Of a stretch of 64,000 bases of DNA, positions 8,494 through 16,253 are shown one piece after another. How positions within the stretch are numbered: position 1 is the first letter of the stretch; each line of letters starts with the position of its first letter. Both the position numbers and the translations under genes were made by a program. Under the pieces are notes generated by a model. The model was not told where the DNA came from. It did not search any database and saw only the letters and a program-made list of their open reading frames with translations. Source of the stretch: Candidatus Dechloromonas phosphorivorans (GTDB taxonomy: Bacteria; Pseudomonadota; Gammaproteobacteria; Burkholderiales; Rhodocyclaceae); contig JADKIP010000014.1 in assembly GCA_016721185.1 (NCBI GenBank), forward strand, positions 310,001-374,000, in the 5' to 3' direction.

Positions 8494-10158
8494 TTAGCGT
8501 GTGATTGGTTTGTAGCGAATCCGCTTCGGCTTGGCACCTTCTTCACCCAGACGTTTGCGCTTGTCCTCTTCGTATTCCTGATAGTTGCCGGCAAAGAAGT
8601 TCCACTGCGAATCACCCTCGGCAGCCAGAATGTGCGTGCAGATACGATCGAGGAACCAGCGATCATGCGAGATGACCATCGCGCAGCCGGCGAATTCGAG
8701 CAACGCATCTTCCAGCGCACGCAGTGTTTCAACGTCGAGGTCGTTGGAGGGCTCGTCAAGCAGTAACACATTGCCGCCGGCCATTAGCGTCTTCGCTAGA
8801 TGCAGTCGACCGCGTTCGCCGCCAGAGAGGTTGCCGACCTGTTTTCCCTGATCGCCGCCCTTGAAATTGAAGCGACCAATATAGGCGCGGCTGGGCATCT
8901 CGAACTTGCCGATTTGCAAAATATCACTACCTTGTGCCAATTCCTCAAACACGGTCTTGCTGCCATCCAGACAGTCGCGTGACTGATCGACGTAAGCCAT
9001 TCTGACCGTTGGGCCGACAACCACTTCACCAGAATCCGGTTGTTGCTGGCCGGTGATCATCTTGAACAGCGTTGATTTACCGGCACCGTTCGGACCGATG
9101 ATGCCGACGATGGCACCCGCCGGAATGTTGAAGGAGACGTTATCCATCAGCAGCTTGTCGCCAAAGCATTTGGTGACACCATTGAATTCGATAACCTTGT
9201 CACCCAGACGCTCGCCGACCGGAATGAAGATTTCCTGCGTCTCGTTGCGCTTCTGGTATTCGTGGTTAGAGAGTTCCTCAAAGCGCGAAAGACGTGCCTT
9301 GCTCTTGGCCTGGCGTGCTTTCGGATTGGAGCGAACCCACTCCAGCTCCTGTTTCATCGCCTTCATGTGGGCATCGACCTGCTTGTTTTCGGTTTCCAGG
9401 CGGGCTTCCTTCTGCTCCAGCCAGCTGGAATAGTTGCCCTTCCAGGGAATGCCGTGGCCGCGGTCGAGTTCGAGAATCCATTCGGCGGCGTTATCGAGGA
9501 AGTAACGGTCGTGCGTAACGGCAACCACGGTGCCCGGGAAGCGAACGAGGAACTGTTCAAGCCACTCGACGGATTCCGCATCAAGGTGGTTGGTCGGTTC
9601 GTCGAGTAGCAACATGTCCGGCTTGGCGAGCAGCAACTTGCACAGAGCGACGCGGCGCTTTTCGCCACCAGAGAGGTGCTCGATCTTCGCTTCCCAAGGG
9701 GGCAGACGCAGCGCATCAGCGGCGAGCTCCATCTGGTGTTCGGTGTCCGAGCCCGCTGTGGAAATGATCGCTTCCAGTCTGGCCTGTTCTTCAGCCAGCT
9801 TGTCGAAGTCAGCTTCCGGGTCGGCGTAGGCCGCGTAAACTTCGTCGAGCTTGGCCTGTGCCTGCATCACTTCACCGAGCGCAGACTCGACTTCTTCGCG
9901 CACGGTTTTTGTTGGGTCAAGCTGTGGCTCCTGGGGTAAATAGCCAATGGAGACGCCTGCCAGATGCTGCACTTCACCGTCGAACTCTTTATCGACGCCC
10001 GCCATGATTCTGAGTACGGTCGACTTGCCGGAACCATTCAAGCCGAGCAGGCCGATCTTGGCGCCCGGGAAAAAGGAGAGGGAAATATCCTTGATGATTT
10101 GCCGCTTGGGCGGCACAGTCTTGCTGACGCGCAGCATACTCATTACATATTGGGCCAT
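8494..10158 (-). CDS. ettA: Energy-dependent translational throttle protein EttA (ABC-F ATPase)
   Basis: This soluble ABC-F protein (554 residues) binds the ribosomal E site and gates entry into elongation according to ATP/ADP levels. Two ABC cassettes are seen. The first has Walker A GLNGSGKST (39-47) and signature LSGGEKRRVAL, the second Walker A GPNGAGKST and signature LSGGERGRLHL. They are joined by the charged linker with ARQAKSKARLSRFEEL. The N-terminus MAQYVMSMLRVSK and the whole length match the EttA subgroup (formerly YjjK) rather than Uup or YheS. It stands alone on the minus strand, convergent with lpdA. The 115 bases between its stop and 8379 hold nothing I recognise. Confidence 0.95.
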   Translation of the reverse strand: MAQYVMSMLRVSKTVPPKRQIIKDISLSFFPGAKIGLLGLNGSGKSTVLRIMAGVDKEFDGEVQHLAGVSIGYLPQEPQLDPTKTVREEVESALGEVMQAQAKLDEVYAAYADPEADFDKLAEEQARLEAIISTAGSDTEHQMELAADALRLPPWEAKIEHLSGGEKRRVALCKLLLAKPDMLLLDEPTNHLDAESVEWLEQFLVRFPGTVVAVTHDRYFLDNAAEWILELDRGHGIPWKGNYSSWLEQKEARLETENKQVDAHMKAMKQELEWVRSNPKARQAKSKARLSRFEELSNHEYQKRNETQEIFIPVGERLGDKVIEFNGVTKCFGDKLLMDNVSFNIPAGAIVGIIGPNGAGKSTLFKMITGQQQPDSGEVVVGPTVRMAYVDQSRDCLDGSKTVFEELAQGSDILQIGKFEMPSRAYIGRFNFKGGDQGKQVGNLSGGERGRLHLAKTLMAGGNVLLLDEPSNDLDVETLRALEDALLEFAGCAMVISHDRWFLDRICTHILAAEGDSQWNFFAGNYQEYEEDKRKRLGEEGAKPKRIRYKPITR

Positions 10159-10267
10159 AGCTCAGTCTGGGAAACGTTAAGAGACTGACAGTGTACCCAA
10201 GAAGCTCGACGCGGAACATCATTCTGCTGCTTCGTCTACAGGCTGCTCCAAATTTTTGCCTAAAAAA

Positions 10268-10906
10268 TCAAGCGGCTTGTTCTATAGAAAGCTGACCGGG
10301 AAGCTGGTGGCGCAAATCTCGATGGAGAAGAATTGCCGGTGCATCAACTCTTGGGCAAACACGCCTTTCACCGACCCGAGAGAATCCCAGCTCTTTCTCA
10401 TAGTAGCGACGATGTCGGGGGTTGATCTCAACGACCGCATCCGTGGCACCGAAATGCGAGCGCGCAAAATTGTAGGCAGTGCGGAAAAAACATTCCAAAA
10501 TCTCTGGCGAGCTGAATTCCGGGTCGGTGGCGAGCCGTGAATACTCACAAATTTTTGGGTTGCTGGCGCGTAGCTCGGCTATTTCTTTCGGATAAAGGGT
10601 TTCGCAAAGCAGGTTATTGCCATTGTCGCGTGCCAAGGTCAAGGTCGCGACTAACTCACCATTTTGCCACGCCGCTACGGTTGCATGGTCCGGGTCCGTT
10701 AGTGCAGAAAATTGGCGTTTGACCAAGTAACCGCGCCAAGCATACATGCGCCTCACCAACAGGTCGGTGGCTAGTTGCTCATGGGGTTTGGTTATCCGAC
10801 GAATAATCAAGCCTGATGACCGAATAAGCGGGGCTGGCATTGAAATTTCGAGGGCTGGCGCCATATTAATGGATGAATTTGTAGATGCGTTGAGCATGGC
10901 GAGCAT
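10268..10906 (-). CDS. FeeM-like N-acyl amino acid synthase / GNAT-fold acyltransferase
   Basis: The protein (212 residues from this ATG) resembles the catalytic core of long-chain N-acyl amino acid synthases of the FeeM type. These have an acyl-homoserine-lactone-synthase-like GNAT fold and use acyl-ACP. Visible hallmarks are an N-terminal YLVKRQF segment, a central beta-strand motif ATLTLARDN, a CEYSRLATDPEF block as in FeeM relatives, and a C-terminal HRRYYEKELGF motif. The start is uncertain. A TTG at 10933 would just overlap the stop of the bactofilin gene; ATGs at 10906, 10897 and 10864 are alternatives and none has a strong ribosome site. It is the second gene of a bactofilin operon with a predicted sigma-54 promoter. 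Substrate is unknown. Confidence 0.75.
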   Translation of the reverse strand: MLAMLNASTNSSINMAPALEISMPAPLIRSSGLIIRRITKPHEQLATDLLVRRMYAWRGYLVKRQFSALTDPDHATVAAWQNGELVATLTLARDNGNNLLCETLYPKEIAELRASNPKICEYSRLATDPEFSSPEILECFFRTAYNFARSHFGATDAVVEINPRHRRYYEKELGFSRVGERRVCPRVDAPAILLHRDLRHQLPGQLSIEQAA

Positions 10907-10929
10907 TCTATGTTGGGTTGGAGACGCTT

Positions 10930-11487
10930 TCAATCAGCAATTGGATTTGCCGGATGTGAAATTTCAAGGCGTGGCGGTTGTGACGGTGTTTTTTCGGTGG
11001 ATATTGAATTGATATCCCCACAAAGCTCGCCGCCTTCGTCGATCACTAATTTGCCGTAGCGGATCTTGCCACTGACCCGTCCGGTGGCGTGAATGATCAG
11101 TTGAGACCGAGCAATGAGTTCGCCTTCAAAGCTGCCGTGAATTTCTGCAATGTCGATACTAACCTTGCCAACGAAGGCTCCTTTTTCAGCAATACGGATC
11201 ACCCTGCTGTCCATCGTGGCCTCAACCCGTCCCTCAACAACGAGCGTGTCACAATCGAGAATCTCAGCTCCTTTGAGTTTTACATCCGAACCCACAATAA
11301 GCCGTGAGCCAATCGTGTTTTCGACCAGTGGCGCTGCGCTGTCAGGCGTTGTCGTTACAGCGTCCTTGATTGGTTCAGGTGTTTTGATCGAGGTGTCCGC
11401 ACTCGTTGTGCCGGGGCTGAAGACGCTTCTTACATCCTTGCGAGTGATGGGTTCATTGCGATTGGCAGTGCTGATTTTGCTGAACAT
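10930..11487 (-). CDS. Bactofilin (polymer-forming cytoskeletal protein)
   Basis: This 185-residue protein has a disordered Ser/Thr/Pro-rich N-terminus (about 1-60). A central right-handed beta-helix of short hydrophobic repeats follows (about 63-165, with IGSRLIVGSDVKLKG, DTLVVEGRVEA, GAFVGKVSIDIAEIHG and LIIHATGRVSGKIRYGKLVIDEGG). That is the bactofilin/CcmA fold. Such proteins self-assemble without nucleotide into filaments that scaffold envelope enzymes. The tail is basic and ends in a short polar segment. The gene starts about 33 bases downstream of a predicted sigma-54 transcription start and is followed without a gap by the FeeM-like gene. Confidence 0.93.
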   Translation of the reverse strand: MFSKISTANRNEPITRKDVRSVFSPGTTSADTSIKTPEPIKDAVTTTPDSAAPLVENTIGSRLIVGSDVKLKGAEILDCDTLVVEGRVEATMDSRVIRIAEKGAFVGKVSIDIAEIHGSFEGELIARSQLIIHATGRVSGKIRYGKLVIDEGGELCGDINSISTEKTPSQPPRLEISHPANPIAD

Positions 11488-11530
11488 TTTGACTCCTTGG
11501 ATTTGAATTTCTCAACAACGAATCGTTAAA

Positions 11531-11546
11531 AGCGAAAAGTGTTCCA
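11531..11546 (-). promoter_or_regulatory. Predicted sigma-54 promoter of the bactofilin operon
   Basis: Read on the minus strand the site is TGGAACACTTTTCGCT: a GG doublet, exactly 10 bases, then GC, as in the -24/-12 consensus TGGCACG-N4-TTGCW. It ends with the same TTCGCT as the promoter before the BON lipoprotein gene at 15360. Transcription would start near 11520, about 33 bases before the bactofilin ATG. Confidence 0.75.
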
Positions 11547-11621
11547 TGTTGAGCAAAGTCCATTCGAAACATGATGTTATGAATTTAATTTGAAAGTTTG
11601 GCAAAATCGAAATGCTGATCT

Positions 11622-11639
11622 TGTCGCTAAAAAGAGACA
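11622..11639. promoter_or_regulatory. GlrR-type enhancer site 1 (TGTC-N10-GACA)
   Basis: TGTC (11622-11625), ten bases, GACA (11636-11639), extended by one more symmetric base pair on each side. This is the published E. coli GlrR recognition pattern. It is centred about 98 bases upstream of the -12 element of the bactofilin promoter, a normal enhancer distance for a sigma-54 activator. Confidence 0.75.
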
Positions 11640-11688
11640 AGTATTTAATCTGTTCATCCTGGATTTAGATAACCAGCGACATTAAGCG

Positions 11689-11706
11689 TGTCGCCATTTG
11701 GCGACA
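11689..11706. promoter_or_regulatory. GlrR-type enhancer site 2 (perfect 18-bp palindrome)
   Basis: TGTCGCCATTTGGCGACA is a perfect palindrome that fits TGTC-N10-GACA. It lies 67 bases (about six helical turns) from site 1, so both could be bound on one DNA face. It also lies upstream of glrK, so autoregulation is possible. Confidence 0.78.
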
Positions 11707-11838
11707 AATTTTCAGGTGTTTGATTATAAACATATATATTTGTAATTTTTGGCTCTGTTGAGCTTGTTAGCGGCTGTAACTTTTCTGATCTTCCAGAATG
11801 CTACGGTCTACACTGTAATTTTGACCAAAATCACCCTG

Positions 11839-13248
11839 ATGATTCAAATCTCCTTTCGGCAAGGCATGTTGTCCGGTTTTACCGTGATTGTTTTACTTCT
11901 CGGTGGTGCTGCGCTCAATGGTTGGCTGGTTGTCGAGCGACTGTTGGTTCAGAGTCGGCAGGGAAGTGAGCAGGCTATTGCCTTGACCGCTTCGATACAG
12001 GAGCTCGGGGAACGCACTATTGATATGGAGCGCAGCGCCCGGCAGTATCAAGTACTTAACGAAGCCTTGTTTCGTCAGCGCTTTGATGAGCATCTGGCGC
12101 ATTCTTTGAGCATCATAGATCGCCTTGAGGCCCTCTCGGTCGAGCCGGTGACACCTTTGCTGGCGGGTTGGCGAATGGTTGCCGAAGCCGTTAGTAGCGG
12201 CCTGGAGCAACGTATTAGCAAGGTTGAGCTCGGCGCGCTGCTGGCGCGCTTGGCTGAGTTGAATGGTTTGGTCAAGCAGTCCGGACAGCAATGGGTCGAG
12301 GGGCAAAACCGTCGAATCCTTGATGACTTGGAGGCGAATCGTCTGCGGCTGGGGGGGCAGATCGCACTGGCGCTGATTGGTGCGGTGTTGGTTGCGCTGG
12401 CGATGGGCTGGTGGTTGGTGCGGCCGGTGCGTCAGCTTGAAGTGGCGATTTCTCGACTTGGGGCGAGTCGCTTTGATGAAGTCGTCAAGGTCGGTGGCCC
12501 CGTTGACCTTCGTCATCTCGGTAGGCGTTTGGACTGGCTCAGGCTACGCCTGGGCGAGCTGGAAATTGATCGAGAGCGTGCCTTGCGCCATGTTTCGCAT
12601 GAGCTTAAAACGCCATTAACCGCCCTGAAAGAGGGAGTAGCCTTGCTCAGTGATGAGGTTCCCGGCCCGTTGGCGACAAATCAGCGTGAGGTGGTGGAAA
12701 TACTTGAGCACAATGTGGCCAGCCTGCAGCAACAGATTGAAAGTCTGCTCAGCTTGAACGCAGCAGCCTTTGAGGCGCGTCGGCTGAATACCGAGCCTCT
12801 CGGTTTGCCAAAGTTACTGGAGAGCGCGGTGAAGCGTCATGAGTTGCATGCCCAGTCGAGACAGTTGTCTCTTGCTTTAAATGCCCCCGAAGTCGCTGTC
12901 ATGCTGGATCCCGAAAAAATGATGGTGGTGCTCGATAACCTGTTATCGAATGCGATTGATTTCAGTCCCGAAGGTGGCGAAATCAGGCTTTTGGCCAAGC
13001 ACGAAAACCATCTCTTGCGTCTGGAATGTATGGATCACGGCCCGGGGGTGGCCCCAGAGGAGGCTCAGCGCATTTTCGATCCCTTCTATCAAGGCACTCG
13101 TCGCGCTCCTTTCCCGCGGCGGGGGAGTGGCGTCGGACTTTCCATTGTTCGCGAACTGGTCAGGGCGATGGGCGGCACCGTTGCGCTCTTGCCCAGTGAA
13201 CAAGGCGCTCATTTTTGTGTGGAAATACCTGATGAAAAGTATGTTTGA
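11839..13248 (+). CDS. glrK: Sensor histidine kinase GlrK (QseE-like)
   Basis: This membrane kinase (469 residues from the ATG at 11839) probably phosphorylates GlrR. Order: N-terminal membrane segment (about 10-30), a periplasmic helical sensor of about 140 residues, a second membrane segment (GQIALALIGAVLVALAMGWWLV), HAMP, a dimerisation domain with the phospho-His in RHVSHELKTPLTAL, and an ATPase domain with N box LDNLLSNAIDFSPEGG, DHGPG and the GSGVGLSIV G2 box. A TTG at 11749 would add 30 residues forming an unlikely extra hydrophobic stretch, so the ATG is preferred. It overlaps the lipoprotein gene; kinase-lipoprotein-GlrR is the E. coli glrK-qseG-glrR order. Confidence 0.9.
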   Translation: MIQISFRQGMLSGFTVIVLLLGGAALNGWLVVERLLVQSRQGSEQAIALTASIQELGERTIDMERSARQYQVLNEALFRQRFDEHLAHSLSIIDRLEALSVEPVTPLLAGWRMVAEAVSSGLEQRISKVELGALLARLAELNGLVKQSGQQWVEGQNRRILDDLEANRLRLGGQIALALIGAVLVALAMGWWLVRPVRQLEVAISRLGASRFDEVVKVGGPVDLRHLGRRLDWLRLRLGELEIDRERALRHVSHELKTPLTALKEGVALLSDEVPGPLATNQREVVEILEHNVASLQQQIESLLSLNAAAFEARRLNTEPLGLPKLLESAVKRHELHAQSRQLSLALNAPEVAVMLDPEKMMVVLDNLLSNAIDFSPEGGEIRLLAKHENHLLRLECMDHGPGVAPEEAQRIFDPFYQGTRRAPFPRRGSGVGLSIVRELVRAMGGTVALLPSEQGAHFCVEIPDEKYV

Positions 13249-13822
13249 AAAAATATCGCGTGATGCCGGACGATCGCTTGGCTTACTGCTCGTTGTCTTA
13301 TCTCTTGCCTTGACGGGGGGGTGTGCTTCAACCCCTCCCGAGGCCACACCCATCGAGCCTGAGGTTGAAGCGCCAGAGCCCTCACCCGTGCCGTCGCCGA
13401 TGCACCCATTGAGTTATTACCAACTGCTTTCCCGAATGACCTTGGCTGAACTTGGGCGCGAACGCATGGTGCTGGCTGCGCTGCCACGTTCGCCAAACAC
13501 CCAGCTGCGGCTTGCCATGCTGTTCGGCTATCCGCGCGCCCAGCAGGATATGGGCCGGGCGATGGTTCAACTCGATAGCGTATTGAAGTCGAAAGACCCC
13601 GCCGCGATTGCATTGCAGCCTTTGGCGCGATTGCTTGCCGATAACTATGCGGAGCGTCAGAAAGTGGAAGCCAATCTGGATCGGCAGGGCTTGTTGTTGA
13701 AGGAGAGCCAGCGCAAAGCGACTGAGCTGCAGGAAAAAATTGATGATCTGGCCGATATCGAGCGAACGCTGCCCGCCCGGCCGCAAGCTGTGCGTCCCGG
13801 GCGATCGGGTGGTACCAAATGA
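13232..13822 (+). CDS. QseG/YfhG-like lipoprotein of the GlrKR locus
   Basis: The predicted protein (196 residues) begins with a charged n-region, a hydrophobic core LGLLLVVLSLALTG and Cys31 in LTGGCAS. That is a lipobox, although Thr instead of Leu at -3 makes it slightly unusual. A Pro/Glu-rich tether follows, then a helical domain with TQLRLAML, and a coiled coil near 130-175. In E. coli the outer-membrane lipoprotein QseG between glrK and glrR modulates the kinase; the same position and layout suggest the same role here. The start overlaps glrK by 17 bases (an ATG at 13241 is the alternative), and the end overlaps glrR by 4 bases. Confidence 0.8.
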   Translation: MKSMFEKISRDAGRSLGLLLVVLSLALTGGCASTPPEATPIEPEVEAPEPSPVPSPMHPLSYYQLLSRMTLAELGRERMVLAALPRSPNTQLRLAMLFGYPRAQQDMGRAMVQLDSVLKSKDPAAIALQPLARLLADNYAERQKVEANLDRQGLLLKESQRKATELQEKIDDLADIERTLPARPQAVRPGRSGGTK

Positions 13823-15228
13823 GCGGCCTGTCGACTGGCGTCGGGGCGCATATTCTTGTCATTGACGACGACCACGATATTCTTCGGCTGCTCTCGATGC
13901 GTCTCAGGGCACGAGGTTTTCGGGTCAGTGCGGTGGGCTCGGCCGAAGAGGGCTTGGCGCGAATCACGGTTGATCCGCCGCGCCTTGTCGTGAGTGACAT
14001 CCGCTTGCCCGGTCGCGATGGCTTGGCATTGTTCGAAGAGTTGCGTAGCACGCGGCCAAGCTTGCCGGTGATCCTGTTGACCGCTCACGGAACCATTCCG
14101 GATGCGGTAGACGCCACTTCCAAGGGGGTTTTCGGGTATCTGACCAAACCGTTCGATAGTCAGCTACTGCTCGAAAAAATTGATCAGGCGCTGCAACTCT
14201 CGGCGCCCAGTCTCCCGGCTGATCCGACTCTGTCAGGAAGCGGGGCGAGTCCGAACGAGGCCTGGCTGACCGGCGTTATTTTCCGCAGCAGCCGCATGGC
14301 CCATCTGATGGCAGAAGCCCGCATGGTTGCAGCCTCAGATGCCAGCGTATTGATTCGAGGCGAGAGCGGCTCAGGCAAGGAGGTTTTGGCGCGCGCTATC
14401 CACCGAGCCAGCCCTCGTGCCAAGGGGCCATTTGTTGCCATCAACTGTGGTGCGATTCCCGAGCCCTTGCTGGAATCCGAGTTGTTCGGCCACACCAAGG
14501 GTGCCTTTACTGGCGCTGCCAGCAGCCGTGTCGGGCTGGTTCAGGCGGCGCATGGGGGCACGCTTTTTCTTGATGAAATCGGCGATATGCCGCCCGCGCT
14601 CCAGGTCAAGTTGCTGCGTGTGCTGCAAGAGCGTGTCGTCCAGCCGGTTGGCGCGACCAAGTCCGAGCCGGTTGATGTTCGCCTGATCTCGGCAACGCAT
14701 CGGGATCTTGATGCCGCGATGGCGCAAGGGCAGTTTCGTGAAGATCTTTATTACCGCCTGGATGTTGTCTCATTGACGCTGCCACGCCTGGACGAACGTC
14801 GTGAGGATGTTCCTCTTTTGGCGGCACATTTCGTCGCCATCCTTGCCGGCAAATATAAAAAACCGATCAGCGGTTTCTCGCCGGATGCGCTGGAAGCGCT
14901 TGCGACGGCAGCCTGGCCCGGCAATGTGCGGCAACTTTACAACGTGGTTGAACAAAGTTGTGCGCTGACCTCAACGCCGCTAATCCCGCTTTCGCTGGTC
15001 CAGCGGGCCCTACGCGTACCCTCGCTTGAAGCCTTGAGTTACACCGATGCCAAGCAGCGATTCGAACGCAGTTACCTGGTCCAACTCCTCAAGCTGACTG
15101 ATGGCAATGTGGCGGATGCGGCGCGGATCGCCGATCGCAATCGTACCGAGTTCTATCGGCTGATCCAGAAATACGACCTGACGCCGGCCATGTTCCGAAG
15201 TGATAGCGATGCTGGTGCGGCGCGCTGA
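13819..15228 (+). CDS. glrR: Sigma-54-dependent response regulator GlrR
   Basis: This 469-residue NtrC-family activator is organised as receiver, AAA+ and Fis-type DNA-binding domains. The receiver (about 12-130) has the DDD acidic pocket, the phospho-Asp in VVSDIRLPG and the TKPF lysine. The AAA+ domain (about 160-400) carries Walker A GESGSGKE, the sigma-54 contact loop GAFTGA, Walker B GGTLFLDEIGDMP and the sensor regions. A C-terminal helix-turn-helix (about 420-465, GNVADAARIADRNRTEFYRLIQ) follows. It starts in an ATGA overlap with the lipoprotein gene. Predicted targets sit on both sides of the operon. Confidence 0.93.
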   Translation: MSGLSTGVGAHILVIDDDHDILRLLSMRLRARGFRVSAVGSAEEGLARITVDPPRLVVSDIRLPGRDGLALFEELRSTRPSLPVILLTAHGTIPDAVDATSKGVFGYLTKPFDSQLLLEKIDQALQLSAPSLPADPTLSGSGASPNEAWLTGVIFRSSRMAHLMAEARMVAASDASVLIRGESGSGKEVLARAIHRASPRAKGPFVAINCGAIPEPLLESELFGHTKGAFTGAASSRVGLVQAAHGGTLFLDEIGDMPPALQVKLLRVLQERVVQPVGATKSEPVDVRLISATHRDLDAAMAQGQFREDLYYRLDVVSLTLPRLDERREDVPLLAAHFVAILAGKYKKPISGFSPDALEALATAAWPGNVRQLYNVVEQSCALTSTPLIPLSLVQRALRVPSLEALSYTDAKQRFERSYLVQLLKLTDGNVADAARIADRNRTEFYRLIQKYDLTPAMFRSDSDAGAAR

Positions 15229-15278
15229 AAGGCTATTGCTCGCCAATATCCGTTTTTTCGTTGAACCACCGCAAGGCA

Positions 15279-15296
15279 TGTCGCTTCTGGGCGACG
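15279..15296. promoter_or_regulatory. GlrR-type enhancer site 3
   Basis: TGTC (15279-15282), ten bases, then GACG (15293-15296): one base off the TGTC-N10-GACA pattern. Its inner bases TGTCGC...GCGAC match those of site 2 at 11689. It lies about 86 bases upstream of the -12 element of the next promoter. Confidence 0.68.
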
Positions 15297-15359
15297 AAAG
15301 CGCCGCTTTATTTTTAGGTGGAATTTGTATCCATATGATTATTAATCATTAATTTGTTC

Positions 15360-15375
15360 TGGCACGAAGTTCGCT
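15360..15375 (+). promoter_or_regulatory. Sigma-54 promoter of the BON lipoprotein gene
   Basis: TGGCACGAAGTTCGCT matches the -24/-12 consensus TGGCACGRNNNTTGCW at every fixed base except one (C for T). An A/T-rich segment just upstream (15344-15356, AATCATTAATTTG) fits the IHF pattern WATCAANNNNTTR with one mismatch, at a position expected for DNA bending between enhancer and promoter. Transcription would start near 15386. Confidence 0.85.
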
Positions 15376-15411
15376 AATCATGATCAATATCGAATCCACA
15401 AGGAGCTATAC

Positions 15412-15753
15412 ATGATCAGTCGAAATCTTGCCCGAGCAGGCCTGGTAGCCGCTATTTTGTTGGGCGGTGTGGGGCTGACCGCCTGCGCCATGGAAAATCC
15501 AGATGCAACATTCAGCGTAGCCACGGCTGGAGATTCGCTTGATACCGCAGTTAATGACAGAGTGGAGCAACTGTTGCGCACAGATGTTGGGCTCGCTGGC
15601 TCGCAATTCCGCATTCATGGCAAGGCCGGCGTCGTTACGATAGGCGGTACCGTACCAGACGAGCATTCGCTGCGACGCGCTCTGGATCTGGCGAGCGGTG
15701 TGCGTGGTGTCAGGGAGCTTCGCAACGAGATGGAACTTGCGCCCCCAAAGTGA
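15412..15753 (+). CDS. BON-domain lipoprotein
   Basis: This 113-residue protein has a signal peptide (about 1-24) ending in the lipobox LTAC with the lipidated Cys at 25, then one BON domain (about 42-108) with the typical VTIGGTVPDEHSLRRALDLASGVRGVRELRNE pattern. BON domains bind phospholipid or other envelope components, and proteins such as OsmY/DolP guard outer-membrane integrity. The ATG has a strong AAGGAG ribosome site. A near-consensus sigma-54 promoter and a GlrR-type site stand directly upstream, and glrR is the preceding gene, so envelope-stress control by GlrKR is the natural inference. Confidence 0.88.
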   Translation: MISRNLARAGLVAAILLGGVGLTACAMENPDATFSVATAGDSLDTAVNDRVEQLLRTDVGLAGSQFRIHGKAGVVTIGGTVPDEHSLRRALDLASGVRGVRELRNEMELAPPK

Positions 15754-15792
15754 GCCGAGGGGGTCCTTCGAAGTCATTCTGGAAGGCGCTGA

Positions 15793-16059
15793 TCAGCCTG
15801 CTTCCAGCGTTACCAGGAGCGCTCCCTCATCAACTGTATCGCCCTCTATAACGTGAATTTCCACAACCTGACCGGCGTAGGGGCTGGGAATATCCAGTGC
15901 TACTTTGCCGGTTTCCAGCGTCAGGATATTGTCGTCGCGTTCGACGAGGTCGCCAGGTTTGACCAGAAGTTCGAGAATAAAGACGTTGCCGCTGGCGCAC
16001 GAACCGCAGCTTTTCCAGCATTCGGGATACTTCGGCATTCTGATTGAAATTGTACTCAT
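15793..16059 (-). CDS. Stand-alone lipoyl/biotinyl-domain protein
   Basis: An 88-residue protein consists of one biotinyl/lipoyl attachment domain. A conserved ILELLVKPGDLVERDDNILTL lead leads to the hairpin ETGKVALDIPSP, where the Lys (about residue 52) is the expected modification site. The surrounding sequence is of the lipoyl (ETDK) type rather than the biotin (EAMKM) type, with Gly replacing Asp. The N-terminus carries an unusual Cys cluster, CWKSCGSC (about 14-21), which could bind metal. No transferase or carboxylase domain is attached and no partner gene adjoins, so its enzyme partner is unknown. The start is set by the ATG at 16059; a longer frame runs into the tRNA gene and is rejected. 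Confidence 0.8.
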   Translation of the reverse strand: MSTISIRMPKYPECWKSCGSCASGNVFILELLVKPGDLVERDDNILTLETGKVALDIPSPYAGQVVEIHVIEGDTVDEGALLVTLEAG

Positions 16060-16081
16060 GACCAGATTTTCCAGAAGACCC

Positions 16082-16109
16082 TTGCATTCTACGCGAGCAT
16101 CCGTATAAT
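16082..16109 (+). promoter_or_regulatory. Sigma-70 promoter of the tRNA-Arg pair
   Basis: TTGCAT (16082-16087) and a perfect TATAAT (16104-16109) are separated by 16 bases, with a G/C-rich start region CGCCGC immediately after the -10, as is usual for stable RNA promoters. It lies 16 bases before the first tRNA. Confidence 0.8.
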
Positions 16110-16125
16110 GCGCCGCTCTGACAGT

Positions 16126-16202
16126 GCGCCCGTAGCTCAGCTGGATAGAGTACTTGGCTACGAACCAAGGGGTCGGGCGTTCGAATCGCTCCGGGCGCAC
16201 CA
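16126..16202 (+). tRNA. tRNA-Arg(ACG), copy 1
   Basis: A 77-base tRNA. The acceptor stem GCGCCCG pairs with CGGGCGC. The anticodon arm is CTTGG-CTACGAA-CCAAG with anticodon ACG (16160-16162), the T arm contains TTCGAATC, and CCA is encoded. The ACG anticodon is normally edited to ICG by TadA and reads CGU, CGC and CGA. Confidence 0.96.
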
Positions 16203-16253
16203 GCAGAACCAAGTAGTACAGCCGATCTAACGATTGGTTTTAGTTTTTTAGGC

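Noticed and set aside
11587..11620. TTTGGCAAAATCGAAATGCT as a rightward sigma-54 promoter for glrK
   Set aside because: The gap between GG and GC is 12 bases instead of 10.
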